From Micromonospora cathayae (GTDB lineage Bacteria; Actinomycetota; Actinomycetes; Mycobacteriales; Micromonosporaceae), in contig NZ_CP118615.1 in NCBI RefSeq assembly GCF_028993575.1, forward strand, positions 4,121,001 to 4,185,000: DNA of 64,000 nucleotides, read 5' to 3'. Below the pieces are notes generated by a model. That model was not told where the DNA came from. It was given only the letters and a program-made list of their open reading frames with translations, and made no database searches. Below are positions 1-8,722 of the stretch, piece after piece; within the stretch, counting starts at the first letter, position 1; the number at the start of each line of letters is the position of its first letter. Made by a program: the position numbers and the translations under genes.

Positions 1-656
1 ACCAGCGGGAAGCCGGCCCGCCGGGCCAGCCGGGCGGCCACGTCCTGCCCCTTGCCGGGATTGATCCGGCCCAGCACGACCACGTGGTCCCCCTTGAGCG
101 GACGGGGCCGCCGGTCGGCGTCCACCGCGAGCGGGGTGGACAGGTGCACGTGCCCGACCGAATGGTCGCGCAGCGCCTGCGGGGCACGGGCGAGCTGGGA
201 CGCGGACACCCCGTTCACCCGGACCCGGTCACCGCCGTCGAGCTGGCCGTACAGGGCGGGGTGCTTGGCGAGGTCCCAGTGCAGGGTGTGCAGCACCGGC
301 GGGGCGTCCGGGCCCATCGCGGCGAGGGTGGCCAGGCCGACCGCCTCCACGTGGTCGTGCACCAGGTCGATGTCGTCGCGGGCGTGCAGCTGGCGCACCA
401 CCCCGGCCAGGTGCGCCTGGGCGAGCCCGCAGACCTGGTTGTACGGGCGTTGCAGCGCGGAGAACTGCCCGTCGGGGAAGACCGAGAACCGCTCGTCCAC
501 CGGCAGGGTGCTGGTGTCGACGGAGGCGAGCACCACGCGTACCCCGAGCCGGCGCAGCTCCGGCACCAGCGTGGCGATCACGTTCTCGATGCCGCCGTAC
601 CCGGGTGGCGGCACGGACAACCAGGGACCGGCGTTCATCAGCACGGTACGGCTCAC
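1..656 (-). CDS. Glycosyltransferase family 4 protein (partial, runs off the window start)
   Basis: The N-terminal 218 codons are present; the C-terminus lies outside the window. The start is GTG at 656, preceded by a GGAAGG ribosome-binding site. The N-terminus has a glycine-rich PPPGYGGIENV motif, typical of the sugar-acceptor Rossmann domain of GT-B enzymes. A loop near residue 200 (LGRINPGKGQD) matches the start of the nucleotide-sugar domain of GT4 family members. It would transfer a sugar from a nucleotide-sugar donor; the acceptor cannot be read from sequence. It shares strand with gpgS, 148 bp away across a tandem-repeat region. Family assignment is confident, substrate unknown. Confidence 0.82.
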   Translation of the reverse strand, partial: MSRTVLMNAGPWLSVPPPGYGGIENVIATLVPELRRLGVRVVLASVDTSTLPVDERFSVFPDGQFSALQRPYNQVCGLAQAHLAGVVRQLHARDDIDLVHDHVEAVGLATLAAMGPDAPPVLHTLHWDLAKHPALYGQLDGGDRVRVNGVSASQLARAPQALRDHSVGHVHLSTPLAVDADRRPRPLKGDHVVVLGRINPGKGQDVAARLARRAGFPL

Positions 657-677
657 GGGATCTTCCTTCCCTCGGCG

Positions 678-807
678 GAACGCGGGTGGTGCTGGGTCGC
701 ACGGGACGCGGATGGTGCCGGGGTCACGCGGAACGCGGGTCGTGCCGGGTAACGCGGCATGCGGATGGTGCCTGGTCACGTGGCACGCGGATGGTGGTGC
801 CGGGTCA
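678..807. repeat. Degenerate tandem repeat, about 26-bp period, five copies
   Basis: Five units start near 678, 705, 731, 757 and 783. They share the pattern ACGCGGRTGGTGCCGGGTCACG with scattered substitutions. The array fills the gap between the gpgS stop codon and the glycosyltransferase start, and the last unit overlaps the gpgS stop (805-807). No promoter or protein function is evident. Confidence 0.75.
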
Positions 808-1821
808 CGCCGCCGCCACCCGGCGGCGGGGCACCAGGTGTCGCAGCTCCGCCAGGGGCGGGCGCTCCTGGATGGCGATGTCGCTGACCACGATCTCCCG
901 GCCCAGGTTCGGCAGCGCGTCCGAGCCACCCCGCCGGAACTGGGTCAGCAGGGTGGCCGGCACGGCGTCCGGGTGCGCCCAGCCGCGCCGCTGCAACCGG
1001 GACCAGACGGTCAGCATGATCTGCGCCGACATCCGGCCCAGGGCGGCGGTGTCCTGGTGGCGGTGCTTGCGCTGGCCGAGATCCACCTGGGCCAGCGCGT
1101 CCAGACCGACCAGCTCCAGCAGGTCGATCAACATGGCCGTCTCCACGCCGTACCCGGAGACGAACGGCACCCGGGCCAGCACCTCGCGCCGACCGGCGTA
1201 CTCGCCGGCCAACGGCTGGACGAACCCGGCCAGCTCCGGCCAGAACAGGTTGAGCAGCGGGCGGGCCATCAGCTCGGTGACCCGACCACCCCCGTCCGGC
1301 TCGATGCTGGCCTGGCCGATCAGCGGCCGGTGGTAGAAGCCCTTGACGAAGTCGACGGAGGGATCGGTCAGCAGCGGCCCGAGCAGGCCGGTGACGAAGT
1401 GCGGACGGAACTCCCGGAGGTCGGCGTCGACGAACGCCACCACGTCCCCCCGGGCCGCGGCCAGCCCGGCCCAGAGCGCGTCCCCCTTGCCGGTGAGCCG
1501 GGGCAGCGACCGGGTCATCTCGTCCTGGCCGACCACCTCCGCCCCGGCGGCCCGGGCCACCTGCGCGGTCCGGTCGGTGGAGCGCGAGTCGACCACGATC
1601 AGCTCGTCGACCAGGGGTACCCGGTCCATCAGGTGTTCCCGGATCGTCGCCACGATCGCCCCGACGGTGGCCTCCTCGTCCCGGGCGGGCAACACCACGC
1701 TGACCCGGTTGTCCCCCTTCGCGGCGATCAGCCGCTGGGCCGTCCACTCGTCCGCCGAGGTCGTGCGGTACGTGGCCCAGGCTTCCACCACCGGTGACAC
1801 GCTCGATTCCGGATCCCGCAC
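805..1821 (-). CDS. gpgS: Glucosyl-3-phosphoglycerate synthase
   Basis: GT81-type GT-A enzyme that transfers glucose from an NDP-glucose donor to 3-phosphoglycerate, the first step of glucosylglycerate/methylglucose lipopolysaccharide synthesis. Visible motifs are the SVVLPARDEEATV donor-binding start, the VDSRSTDRT loop, a GKGDALW segment and the VDADL metal-binding motif. The order matches the mycobacterial enzyme. The frame stays open to an ATG at 1905. GTG 1821 has a GGGGG ribosome-binding site 7 nt away and gives 338 aa, close to the usual length, so I prefer it. The gene is divergent from the Gfo/Idh gene. The family call is confident; the start is less so. Confidence 0.88.
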   Translation of the reverse strand: MRDPESSVSPVVEAWATYRTTSADEWTAQRLIAAKGDNRVSVVLPARDEEATVGAIVATIREHLMDRVPLVDELIVVDSRSTDRTAQVARAAGAEVVGQDEMTRSLPRLTGKGDALWAGLAAARGDVVAFVDADLREFRPHFVTGLLGPLLTDPSVDFVKGFYHRPLIGQASIEPDGGGRVTELMARPLLNLFWPELAGFVQPLAGEYAGRREVLARVPFVSGYGVETAMLIDLLELVGLDALAQVDLGQRKHRHQDTAALGRMSAQIMLTVWSRLQRRGWAHPDAVPATLLTQFRRGGSDALPNLGREIVVSDIAIQERPPLAELRHLVPRRRVAAA

Positions 1822-2035
1822 TGGCACACCCCCATAGTCGTAACGGCGTCCGCCGTTGGCTGTGCGCGGGACGCGGACCAGGGATTTCCCAGCCGCGACC
1901 GCCACCTAACCGATCTGCCCCCATCATCTTGATCACAGGCCCCACCTGCACCATTTCCCCCAGGTGAACGTTTGCCCCCGCGCCGGTACGGGCAGTCGGC
2001 AGAGCACAGCAGAACACGGGCGGGGAGGACTGCGC

Positions 2036-3031
2036 ATGGGTGCGTGTCGGGTGGCACTGGTCGGGGCGGGCGGGGTGGCCCAACGGCACGCCCGGGTGCT
2101 GGGCGGGTTCGCCGACGTCGAACTGGTCGGGGTGACCGACGTCGCCCCCGACGCGGCGGCGGACCTCGCCGGGCGGTACGGCGGACGGGCGTTCCGGGAC
2201 ATCGACGACCTGCTGGCCGCCGGGCCCGACGCGGTGTACGTCTGCGTGCCGCCGTTCGCCCACGGCCCGGTCGAGGAGGCGATCGTCGACGCCGGCGTGC
2301 CGATGTTCGTGGAGAAACCGGTCGCGGTGGACCTGGACACCGCCGAACGGATCGCCGAGCGGGTGGCCCGCCGGGGTCTGCTCACCGCGGTCGGCCACCA
2401 CTGGCGCTACCTGCACGTGGTGGACCAGGCCCGGGAACTGCTCGCCGACCGCCCGGTGCGGCTGGTCAGCGGCGCCTGGCTGGACAAGGTCCCCCCGGTG
2501 GACTGGTGGGCCCGCCGGGACCGCTCGGGCGGCCCGGTGATCGAGCAGGCGGCCCACGTGCTGGACCTGATCCGGGTGCTGGTGGGTGAGGTCACCGAGG
2601 TCACCGCGTACGGCGACGGCAACCCGCCGCCGGTCGACGGCGCGGACATCGACTCGGTCACCACGGCGGCGCTGCGCTTCGCCGACGGGGCGGTGGGCAC
2701 CCTCGCCGCCGCCTGCGTGCTCGGCTGGAAGCACCGGGCCGGGCTGGAGATCCTCGCCGACGGGCTGGCCCTGTCGCTGACCGAGAACGGCCTGACGGTG
2801 TGCGACGCCGACGGGGAACGCCGCTTCGACGCCGACCCGGACGGCGCGCGGGTCGCCGTCGACCGGGCGTTCGTCGACGCGGTGCGGGGCGTCGGCGACG
2901 ACGTCCGGGTGCCGTACCCGGAGGCGCTCGGCACCCAGCGGCTGGCCTGCGCGGTCGCCGAGAGCGCCCGTACCGGACGGCCGGTGGCCCTGCCCGCCCC
3001 GGGCCGGATGGGGGTGACCGTCGGTGCGTGA
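2036..3031 (+). CDS. Gfo/Idh/MocA family NAD(P)-dependent oxidoreductase
   Basis: 331 aa from ATG 2036, 7 nt after a GGGGAGGA ribosome-binding site. An N-terminal Rossmann fold (VALVGAGGVAQRHARV) is followed by the family's FVEKPVAVDLDTAE segment, where EKP carries the catalytic lysine region. The C-terminal half is the usual alpha/beta substrate domain. Members oxidise or reduce sugars and cyclitols. The next gene, a medium-chain dehydrogenase, overlaps by 8 nt, so the two are co-transcribed and probably act on the same metabolite. With gpgS and a GT4 next door a sugar substrate is likely, but this is inference. Confidence 0.88.
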   Translation: MGACRVALVGAGGVAQRHARVLGGFADVELVGVTDVAPDAAADLAGRYGGRAFRDIDDLLAAGPDAVYVCVPPFAHGPVEEAIVDAGVPMFVEKPVAVDLDTAERIAERVARRGLLTAVGHHWRYLHVVDQARELLADRPVRLVSGAWLDKVPPVDWWARRDRSGGPVIEQAAHVLDLIRVLVGEVTEVTAYGDGNPPPVDGADIDSVTTAALRFADGAVGTLAAACVLGWKHRAGLEILADGLALSLTENGLTVCDADGERRFDADPDGARVAVDRAFVDAVRGVGDDVRVPYPEALGTQRLACAVAESARTGRPVALPAPGRMGVTVGA

Positions 3032-4112
3032 CCGGGTCGTGGTGGTCAGCGGCCCCGGGCAGGTCGACCTGGTCGAGGAGGAGCCCGCCGAGCTGCGTCC
3101 GGGCACCTTCCGGGTGGAGACCCTGTACAGCGGGATCTCGGCCGGCACCGAACTCAGCTACGTCAAGGGGACCAACCCGTACCTCAACGTCACCTGGAAC
3201 GCCGACCTCGGGCTGTTCCAGCCCGGCGCGGCGAGCACCCCGTACCCGGTGCGGCGGCTGGGCTACATGCAGGTCGGCCGGGTGGTGGAGAGCGCCACCC
3301 CGGCGGTCCGGGTCGGCGCGGTCGGCGCGATGACCTACGGCCACCGGACCGGGTACGTGGCCGACCCGGTCGCCGAGCGGTTCGTGCCGCTCCCCGACGA
3401 CCTCGACCCGCTGCTCGGCGTGTACGTGGCGCACATGGGGCCGATCTGCGCCAACGGTCTGCTGCACGCCGCCGCCGACCTGCACGGCGCCGACGTGCGC
3501 TCGCTCGCCGACGGGGTGGCCGGCCGTCGGGTCGCGGTGGTCGGCAGCGGGGTGGTGGCCCTGCTCACCGCCCTGTTCGCCCAGCGGCACGGGGCCGCCT
3601 CGGTGGTGGTGCTCGACCCGACGCCGCAGCGTCGGCAGGTCGCCGAGGCGCTCGGCCTGGAGACCCTCGACCCGGACGCCGCCGACCCGGCGGTGGTGCT
3701 GAAGACCAGGTGGGCGCACACCGCCGGGGACCGGGGCGCGGACGTGGTGTTCCAGTGTCGGGGACAGGCGTGGGCGCTGCACCTCGCGCTGCGGCTGCTG
3801 CGCCCCCAGGGCACCGTCATCGACCTGGCCTTCTACCAGGCCGGGGCGGACCAGGTCCGGTTCGGTGAGGAGTTCCACCACAACGGGCTGTCGCTGCGGT
3901 GCGCCCAGATCGGCCGGGTACCGAGAGGGCTCGCCCCGACCTGGGACCGGGAACGGCTCTCCGCCGAGACGGTCGCGCTGCTGCGCGACCGGGGGGAGCT
4001 GATCCGCGCGCACCTGGTCTCGGCCACGGTGCCGTTCGCGGAGGCCCCGGCCCTGCTGACCGACCTGGCCGAGCGTCGCCGGCAGGAACTCCAGGTCGTG
4101 CTGACCTGCTGA
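3024..4112 (+). CDS. Medium-chain (Zn-type) alcohol dehydrogenase-like protein without the usual zinc cysteine
   Basis: 362 aa from GTG 3024, overlapping the Gfo/Idh gene by 8 nt. The N-terminal GroES-like domain has the LYSGISAGTELSYVKG motif, where classic alcohol dehydrogenases carry the catalytic zinc cysteine; here it is SGISAGTE, as in the bacteriochlorophyllide-dehydrogenase-like branch. A Rossmann motif (VAVVGSGVVALLTALFA) begins near residue 172. The protein therefore probably binds NAD(P) but may not bind catalytic zinc in the standard way. The substrate is unknown and presumably linked to the upstream oxidoreductase. Confidence 0.85.
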   Translation: MRDRVVVVSGPGQVDLVEEEPAELRPGTFRVETLYSGISAGTELSYVKGTNPYLNVTWNADLGLFQPGAASTPYPVRRLGYMQVGRVVESATPAVRVGAVGAMTYGHRTGYVADPVAERFVPLPDDLDPLLGVYVAHMGPICANGLLHAAADLHGADVRSLADGVAGRRVAVVGSGVVALLTALFAQRHGAASVVVLDPTPQRRQVAEALGLETLDPDAADPAVVLKTRWAHTAGDRGADVVFQCRGQAWALHLALRLLRPQGTVIDLAFYQAGADQVRFGEEFHHNGLSLRCAQIGRVPRGLAPTWDRERLSAETVALLRDRGELIRAHLVSATVPFAEAPALLTDLAERRRQELQVVLTC

Positions 4113-4241
4113 GCAGCTGACCTGCTGCCCGCGTCACCGTTCGGCCGGGCGGGTCCGGGGCATCCGGCGGTCGGCCGGCCGGCGGTCCGTCGTCCGGCGG
4201 CCCGGCCGGTCCCGGGGATCAACCGAGCGGTACCGGGCGGT

Positions 4242-4247
4242 TACCGT
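4242..4247 (+). promoter_or_regulatory. Candidate -10 element (TACCGT), leaderless start
   Basis: TACCGT ends 6 nt before GTG 4254 and no ribosome-binding site is visible, as expected for a leaderless transcript of the ABC exporter. Confidence 0.45.
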
Positions 4248-4253
4248 GTTGCG

Positions 4254-6101
4254 GTGACCACCGGACCATCCCCCCGCGTCGGACTCGCCGCCCTCCTGCC
4301 CTATCTGCGCGCCCACCGCGGCACCCTGGTCGTGGTGGGCGTGCTGTCGCTGGTCAGCGCCGGAGCCGCGCTCGCCCAGCCGCTGCTCACCCGGTCGCTC
4401 CTGGACGCCGTGTCGGCGTCCCGGGCGGTCGGCCCCATCGTCGGCGTGCTGGTCGCCGTGCTGGTGGTCGGCGCGATCCTCGACGGCTTCCGCAACTACC
4501 TGCTGCAACGCACCGCCGAGGGGCTGGTGCTCACCACCCGCCGCCGGCTCGCCGGCCACCTGCTGCGGCTGCCGATCGCCGAGTACGACCAGCGCCGCAC
4601 CGGTGACCTGTTGTCCCGGGTCGGCTCGGACACCACCCTGCTGCGGGCGGTGGTCACCTCCGGCCTGTTCGAGCTGGTGACCGAGGTGGTCATGGTGGTC
4701 GGCGCGACCACCGCGATGCTGCTGCTCGACCCGCTGCTGTTCGGCGTCACCCTCGGCGGGGTCGCGCTCGGCCTCGCCTTCGCGCTCACCGTGGCCCGCC
4801 GGGTACGCGAGCTGTCCCGGGCCGCCCAGGAGCGGATCGGCGAGATGACCTCCGCCGTCGAACGGGCCATCTCCGCCGCCCGGACCATCCGGGCCAGCCG
4901 GGCCGAACAGCGGGAGACCGAGACCGTCGCGGCCAGCGCCGAGCAGGCGTACGCGGCGGGGCTGCGGGTGGCCCGGGTGCAGGCCGTGGTCGGCCCGGCC
5001 GGCACCATCACCATCCAGGGGGCGTTCCTGCTGGTGCTCGGCGTCGGCGGGTCCCGGGTGGCGTCCGGCGCGCTGAGCGTCGGCGACCTGGTCGCGTTCA
5101 TCATGTTCCTGTTCTTCCTGGTGATGCCGCTCGGTCAGGCGCTGAACGCGTACACCCAGCTGCAGACCGGCCTGGGCGCGCTCCAGCGGATCGAGGAGAT
5201 GTTCACGGTGCCGGTCGAGGGGGCCACCGACGCCGCCGGCGCCCCCCAGGTCCCGGCGTCCGGGGCCGTGCCGGCCGGCCTGGTAGCCGGAGCTGTCCCG
5301 GCCGGCCCGCCGCCCGGGGTCGCCCCGGCGGTCCCGGCGCAGACCCGGCCCACCCCACCGGTGGCTCCGGCGGCCATCGAGTTCGACCGGGTCGGGTTCG
5401 GCTACCCGTCCGGCGGCGGCCCGGTGCTGCACGAGGTGAGCTTCACCGTGCCGGCCGGCACCCGGACGGCCCTGGTCGGGCCCTCGGGCGCCGGGAAGTC
5501 CACGCTGCTGGCGCTGGTCGAGCGGTTCTACGAGGTCACCGAGGGCAGCCTGCGGCTGGACGGCGTCGACGTCCGGGACCTGCCCCGGGACGCGCTGCGG
5601 GCCCGGCTCGGCTACGTCGAGCAGGAGGCCCCGGTGCTCGCCGGCACCCTGCGGGAGAACCTGCTCATCACCGCCCCGGACGCCACCGAGGAGCAGCTGC
5701 ACGCCGTCCTCGCCGAGGTCAACCTCACCGCGCTCGTCACCCGGACCTCGCAGGGGCTGGACGTACCGGTCGGTGAGGGCGGGGTGCTGCTCTCCGGCGG
5801 GGAGCGGCAGCGGCTGGCGATCGCCCGCGCCCTGCTGGCCGGGCCGCCGGTGCTGCTGCTCGACGAGCCGACCAGCAACCTCGACGCCCGCAACGAGGCG
5901 GCGCTGCGCCGGGCCATCGACGCGGCGGCCGAGCGGCGGACCCTGCTGATCGTCGCGCACCGGCTGTCGACCGTGGTCGACGCGGACCAGATCGTGGTCC
6001 TCGAGGGCGGCCGGGTGGTCGCCGTGGGCACCCACGACGAGCTGACCGAGACCAACCCGCTGTACCGGGAACTCGCCGCCCACCAGCTGCTGGTGAGCTG
6101 A
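4254..6101 (+). CDS. ABC exporter: fused permease and ATP-binding protein
   Basis: 615 aa half-transporter of the MsbA/MDR type. Residues about 15-310 form the transmembrane domain with several long hydrophobic helices. A Pro/Ala/Gly-rich linker of about 60 residues (about 320-375) follows and is unusually long for this family. The nucleotide-binding domain has Walker A (GPSGAGKST), the ABC signature (LSGGERQRLAIARA), Walker B (VLLLDEPTSNLD) and the switch histidine (IVAHRLST). It should act as a homodimer, or with an outside partner, to export a hydrophobic compound or peptide; the substrate is unknown. It is a single gene followed by a strong hairpin at 6160-6192. Start GTG 4254 fits a -10 hexamer 6 nt upstream. 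Confidence 0.93.
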   Translation: MTTGPSPRVGLAALLPYLRAHRGTLVVVGVLSLVSAGAALAQPLLTRSLLDAVSASRAVGPIVGVLVAVLVVGAILDGFRNYLLQRTAEGLVLTTRRRLAGHLLRLPIAEYDQRRTGDLLSRVGSDTTLLRAVVTSGLFELVTEVVMVVGATTAMLLLDPLLFGVTLGGVALGLAFALTVARRVRELSRAAQERIGEMTSAVERAISAARTIRASRAEQRETETVAASAEQAYAAGLRVARVQAVVGPAGTITIQGAFLLVLGVGGSRVASGALSVGDLVAFIMFLFFLVMPLGQALNAYTQLQTGLGALQRIEEMFTVPVEGATDAAGAPQVPASGAVPAGLVAGAVPAGPPPGVAPAVPAQTRPTPPVAPAAIEFDRVGFGYPSGGGPVLHEVSFTVPAGTRTALVGPSGAGKSTLLALVERFYEVTEGSLRLDGVDVRDLPRDALRARLGYVEQEAPVLAGTLRENLLITAPDATEEQLHAVLAEVNLTALVTRTSQGLDVPVGEGGVLLSGGERQRLAIARALLAGPPVLLLDEPTSNLDARNEAALRRAIDAAAERRTLLIVAHRLSTVVDADQIVVLEGGRVVAVGTHDELTETNPLYRELAAHQLLVS

Positions 6102-6159
6102 CCCGCCACGCGTACCGGCGTCGATTTCCCGCCCGTCGGCGCCAGCCGGGAGCAGGACG

Positions 6160-6192
6160 GACCGTCCCGGTCCCCGACACTCCGGGACGGTC
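6160..6192 (+). terminator. Hairpin terminator after ABC exporter
   Basis: An 11-bp perfect stem (6160-6170 with 6182-6192) and an 11-nt loop lie 58 nt after the exporter stop. There is no U-tract, which is common for actinobacterial terminators. Confidence 0.6.
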
Positions 6193-6229
6193 GGGGGCGA
6201 CCGGGCCGCGCCGGACGGCCCGGGTCGCG

Positions 6230-6235
6230 TACCGT
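6230..6235 (+). promoter_or_regulatory. Candidate -10 element (TACCGT) for secA2
   Basis: TACCGT ends 8 nt before ATG 6244 with no ribosome-binding site between. This suggests a leaderless mRNA and supports ATG 6244 over the in-frame TTG 6235, which lies inside the hexamer. Confidence 0.45.
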
Positions 6236-6243
6236 TGCCGCTC

Positions 6244-8538
6244 ATGGGTGTGTCGCAACGGTTGAAGACCAGGTTCCGGCGCTTCCTCCAGCGGCCGGGC
6301 AGCACGGTTGACCTGGCCCCGCTGGAGAAGCTGCTGCCGCAGATCGAGGCCCGCGAGGAGGAGCTCGCCGGGCTCGACGACGCGGAGCTGACCGAGGCCG
6401 CCGCAAAGGCCGAGGGGTACGTCGAGATCTGCGCCATCGGTCGCGAGGCGGCCCGGCGCGGGCTGGACCAGCGGCCGTACGACGTGCAGCTGCTCGGCGC
6501 GATGTCGCTGCTGTCCGGCAAGGTCGCCGAGATGGCCACCGGTGAGGGCAAGACGCTCACCGCCACCATCGCCGCGTACGGCCACGTGCGGCTCGGCAAC
6601 GGCCCGGTGCACGTGCTGACCGTCAACGACTACCTGGCCCGCCGGGACGCGCAGTGGATGGAGCCGGTCTACACCCTGCTCGGGCTGACCGTCGGCTGGG
6701 TCAACGAGGCGTCCACCCCGCAGGAGCGGCGCGACGCGTACGCCCGTGACGTCACCTACGTCTCGGTCAGCGAGGCCGGCTTCGACTACCTGCGCGACCA
6801 GCTCGTCACCGACATCGACGACCGGGTGCAGCCGCCGCTGCGCACCGCCATCGTCGACGAGGCCGACTCCATCCTGATCGACGAGGCCCGGGTGCCGATG
6901 GTGCTCGCCGGTGCCGTCCCCGGTGAGCAGGACCCGGTGCACACCGCCGCCGCGCTGGTGCGCGGCCTGCGCAAGGGTAAGCACTACACGGTCGCCGAGG
7001 ACGGTCGCAGCGTCGCCTTCACCAGCGCCGGCCTGACCACCGTCGAGGCCAAGCTCGGCGGCATCGACCTGTACGCCGAGGAGAACGTCGCCCAGCTCTC
7101 CGCGGTGAACGTGGCGCTGCACGCCCAGGCCCTGCTGCACCGGGACGTCGACTACATCGTCCGGGACGGCACCGTCGAGCTGATCGACGAGATGCGCGGC
7201 CGGGTCGCCCAACGCCGCCGCTGGCCGGACGGGCTCCAGGCGGCGGTGGAGGCCAAGGAGGGCCTGGACGCCACCGCCGAGGGGGAGGTGCTCGGCACCA
7301 TCGCCGTGCAGGCGTTCGTCGCCCTCTACCCGAAGGTGTGCGGGATGACCGCCACCGCCGTGCTGGTCGGCGACCAGCTCCGCGAGTTCTTCTCGCTCGA
7401 GGTCGCGGTGATCCCCTCGAACACCCCGTGCGTGCGGGTGGACGAGCCGGACCGCATCTACGCCACCCGGGCGGAGAAGGAGGAGGCGCTGATCGACGAG
7501 ATCAAGCGCTGCCACGAGGCGGGTCGGCCGGTGCTGGTCGGCACCCTGGACGTCAAGGAGTCCGAGCAGCTCGCCGCCGGCCTCAACGCCGCCGGGGTGC
7601 CGTGCGTGGTGCTGAACGCCAAGAACGACGACGAGGAAGCGGCGATCATCGCCGAGGCCGGCGCGTACGGGGCGGTCACCGTCTCCACCCAGATGGCCGG
7701 CCGGGGCGTGGACATCCGGCTCGGCGGCAGCGACCAGGCCGACCGGGACCGGGTCGCCGAGCTGGGCGGCCTGTACGTCATCGGCAGCGGCCGGCACGAC
7801 AGCCGCCGGGTCGACGACCAGCTGCGGGGCCGCGCGGGCCGGCAGGGTGACCCGGGCGGCTCGGTCTTCTTCGTCAGCCTGGAGGACGACCTGGTGGTCC
7901 GACACGCCGCCGACGCCATCCCACCGTCGCCCCGGATGAACGCCGACGGCCTGGTCACCGACGACCAGGTCGACTTCGCGGTGGAGCACGCCCAGCGGGT
8001 GGCCGAGGGCGTCAACCACGAGATCCACCGCAACACCTGGCGGTACAGCGTGGTGATCGAGCAGCAGCGCAAGGCGCTCGCCGAGCGGCGGGAGCGGCTG
8101 CTGACCAGCGAGGTGGCGGCGCTGATGCTGCTGGACCGGGTGCCGGAGAAGGCCGGCGAGATGGACGAGGACGTGCTGACCCGGGTGGCCCGGTCGATCG
8201 CCCTCTACCACACCGACCGGCTGTGGGCGGAGCATCTCGCGGAGCTGTCCGAGGTACGCGAGGGCGTGCATCTGCGGGCGCTGGGCCGGCTCGACCCGCT
8301 CGACGAGTTCCACCGCTCCGCGGTGCCGGCGTTCAACGCGTTGATCCCGGAGATCGAGGCGCGCACCATCGCCACCTTCACCGAGACCGAGTTCGACGAC
8401 GACTGGGAGCCGGACGCCTCCCAGTTGGTCCGGCCGAGCGCCACCTGGACGTACCTGGTGCACGACAACCCGTTCGGCTCCGAGCTGGACCGGCTCATCG
8501 CGTCGGTGGGCCGCCGGCTCAGCTCCGGGTCGCGCTGA
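6244..8538 (+). CDS. secA2: Accessory Sec system translocase ATPase SecA2
   Basis: 764 aa from ATG 6244. The DEAD-type motor is clear: Walker A region EMATGEGKT near residue 98, the VHVLTVNDYLARRDAQWM block, the DEAD-box equivalent VDEADSILID, and the C-terminal helicase motifs (STQMAGRGVDIRLGG and RGRAGRQGDPG). It lacks the long C-terminal linker and the zinc-binding CxCx8C/H tail of housekeeping SecA, and it is shorter, as for mycobacterial-type SecA2. It would power export of a limited set of proteins through SecYEG. No partner export gene lies next to it. A 13-bp hairpin follows directly. Confidence 0.92.
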   Translation: MGVSQRLKTRFRRFLQRPGSTVDLAPLEKLLPQIEAREEELAGLDDAELTEAAAKAEGYVEICAIGREAARRGLDQRPYDVQLLGAMSLLSGKVAEMATGEGKTLTATIAAYGHVRLGNGPVHVLTVNDYLARRDAQWMEPVYTLLGLTVGWVNEASTPQERRDAYARDVTYVSVSEAGFDYLRDQLVTDIDDRVQPPLRTAIVDEADSILIDEARVPMVLAGAVPGEQDPVHTAAALVRGLRKGKHYTVAEDGRSVAFTSAGLTTVEAKLGGIDLYAEENVAQLSAVNVALHAQALLHRDVDYIVRDGTVELIDEMRGRVAQRRRWPDGLQAAVEAKEGLDATAEGEVLGTIAVQAFVALYPKVCGMTATAVLVGDQLREFFSLEVAVIPSNTPCVRVDEPDRIYATRAEKEEALIDEIKRCHEAGRPVLVGTLDVKESEQLAAGLNAAGVPCVVLNAKNDDEEAAIIAEAGAYGAVTVSTQMAGRGVDIRLGGSDQADRDRVAELGGLYVIGSGRHDSRRVDDQLRGRAGRQGDPGGSVFFVSLEDDLVVRHAADAIPPSPRMNADGLVTDDQVDFAVEHAQRVAEGVNHEIHRNTWRYSVVIEQQRKALAERRERLLTSEVAALMLLDRVPEKAGEMDEDVLTRVARSIALYHTDRLWAEHLAELSEVREGVHLRALGRLDPLDEFHRSAVPAFNALIPEIEARTIATFTETEFDDDWEPDASQLVRPSATWTYLVHDNPFGSELDRLIASVGRRLSSGSR

Positions 8539-8545
8539 GTCCGAG

Positions 8546-8588
8546 AAGGGGCCCTCCCGTACCGTGTCCGCTGCGGGGAGGGCCCCTT
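8546..8588 (+). terminator. Strong hairpin terminator after secA2
   Basis: A 13-bp perfect stem (8546-8558 with 8576-8588) with a 17-nt loop begins 8 nt after the secA2 stop and ends in TTTC. Confidence 0.8.
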
Positions 8589-8722
8589 TCGTGCGGTTTC
8601 GGCCCGGGTTCGCGCGGGTAGTAGGCCGGGTCCGTGGAGTCGGGAGAAGACGACGTGAACATGACGGTACTGACGGTGGGGGGAGCCGCGTCCGACGCGG
8701 TGGCGGCGGAGGCTGCGATCCG

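Noticed and set aside
678..807. CRISPR array from regularly spaced repeats
   Set aside because: Copies are degenerate and adjoin each other with no unique spacers; no cas genes in the window. The same holds for 43282-43368 and 18835-19023.
4134..6626. Minus-strand 830-aa open frame opposite the ABC exporter
   Set aside because: It is a GC-driven shadow: composition is Arg/Gly/Pro/His-rich with no domain, and it lies opposite a complete ABC transporter.
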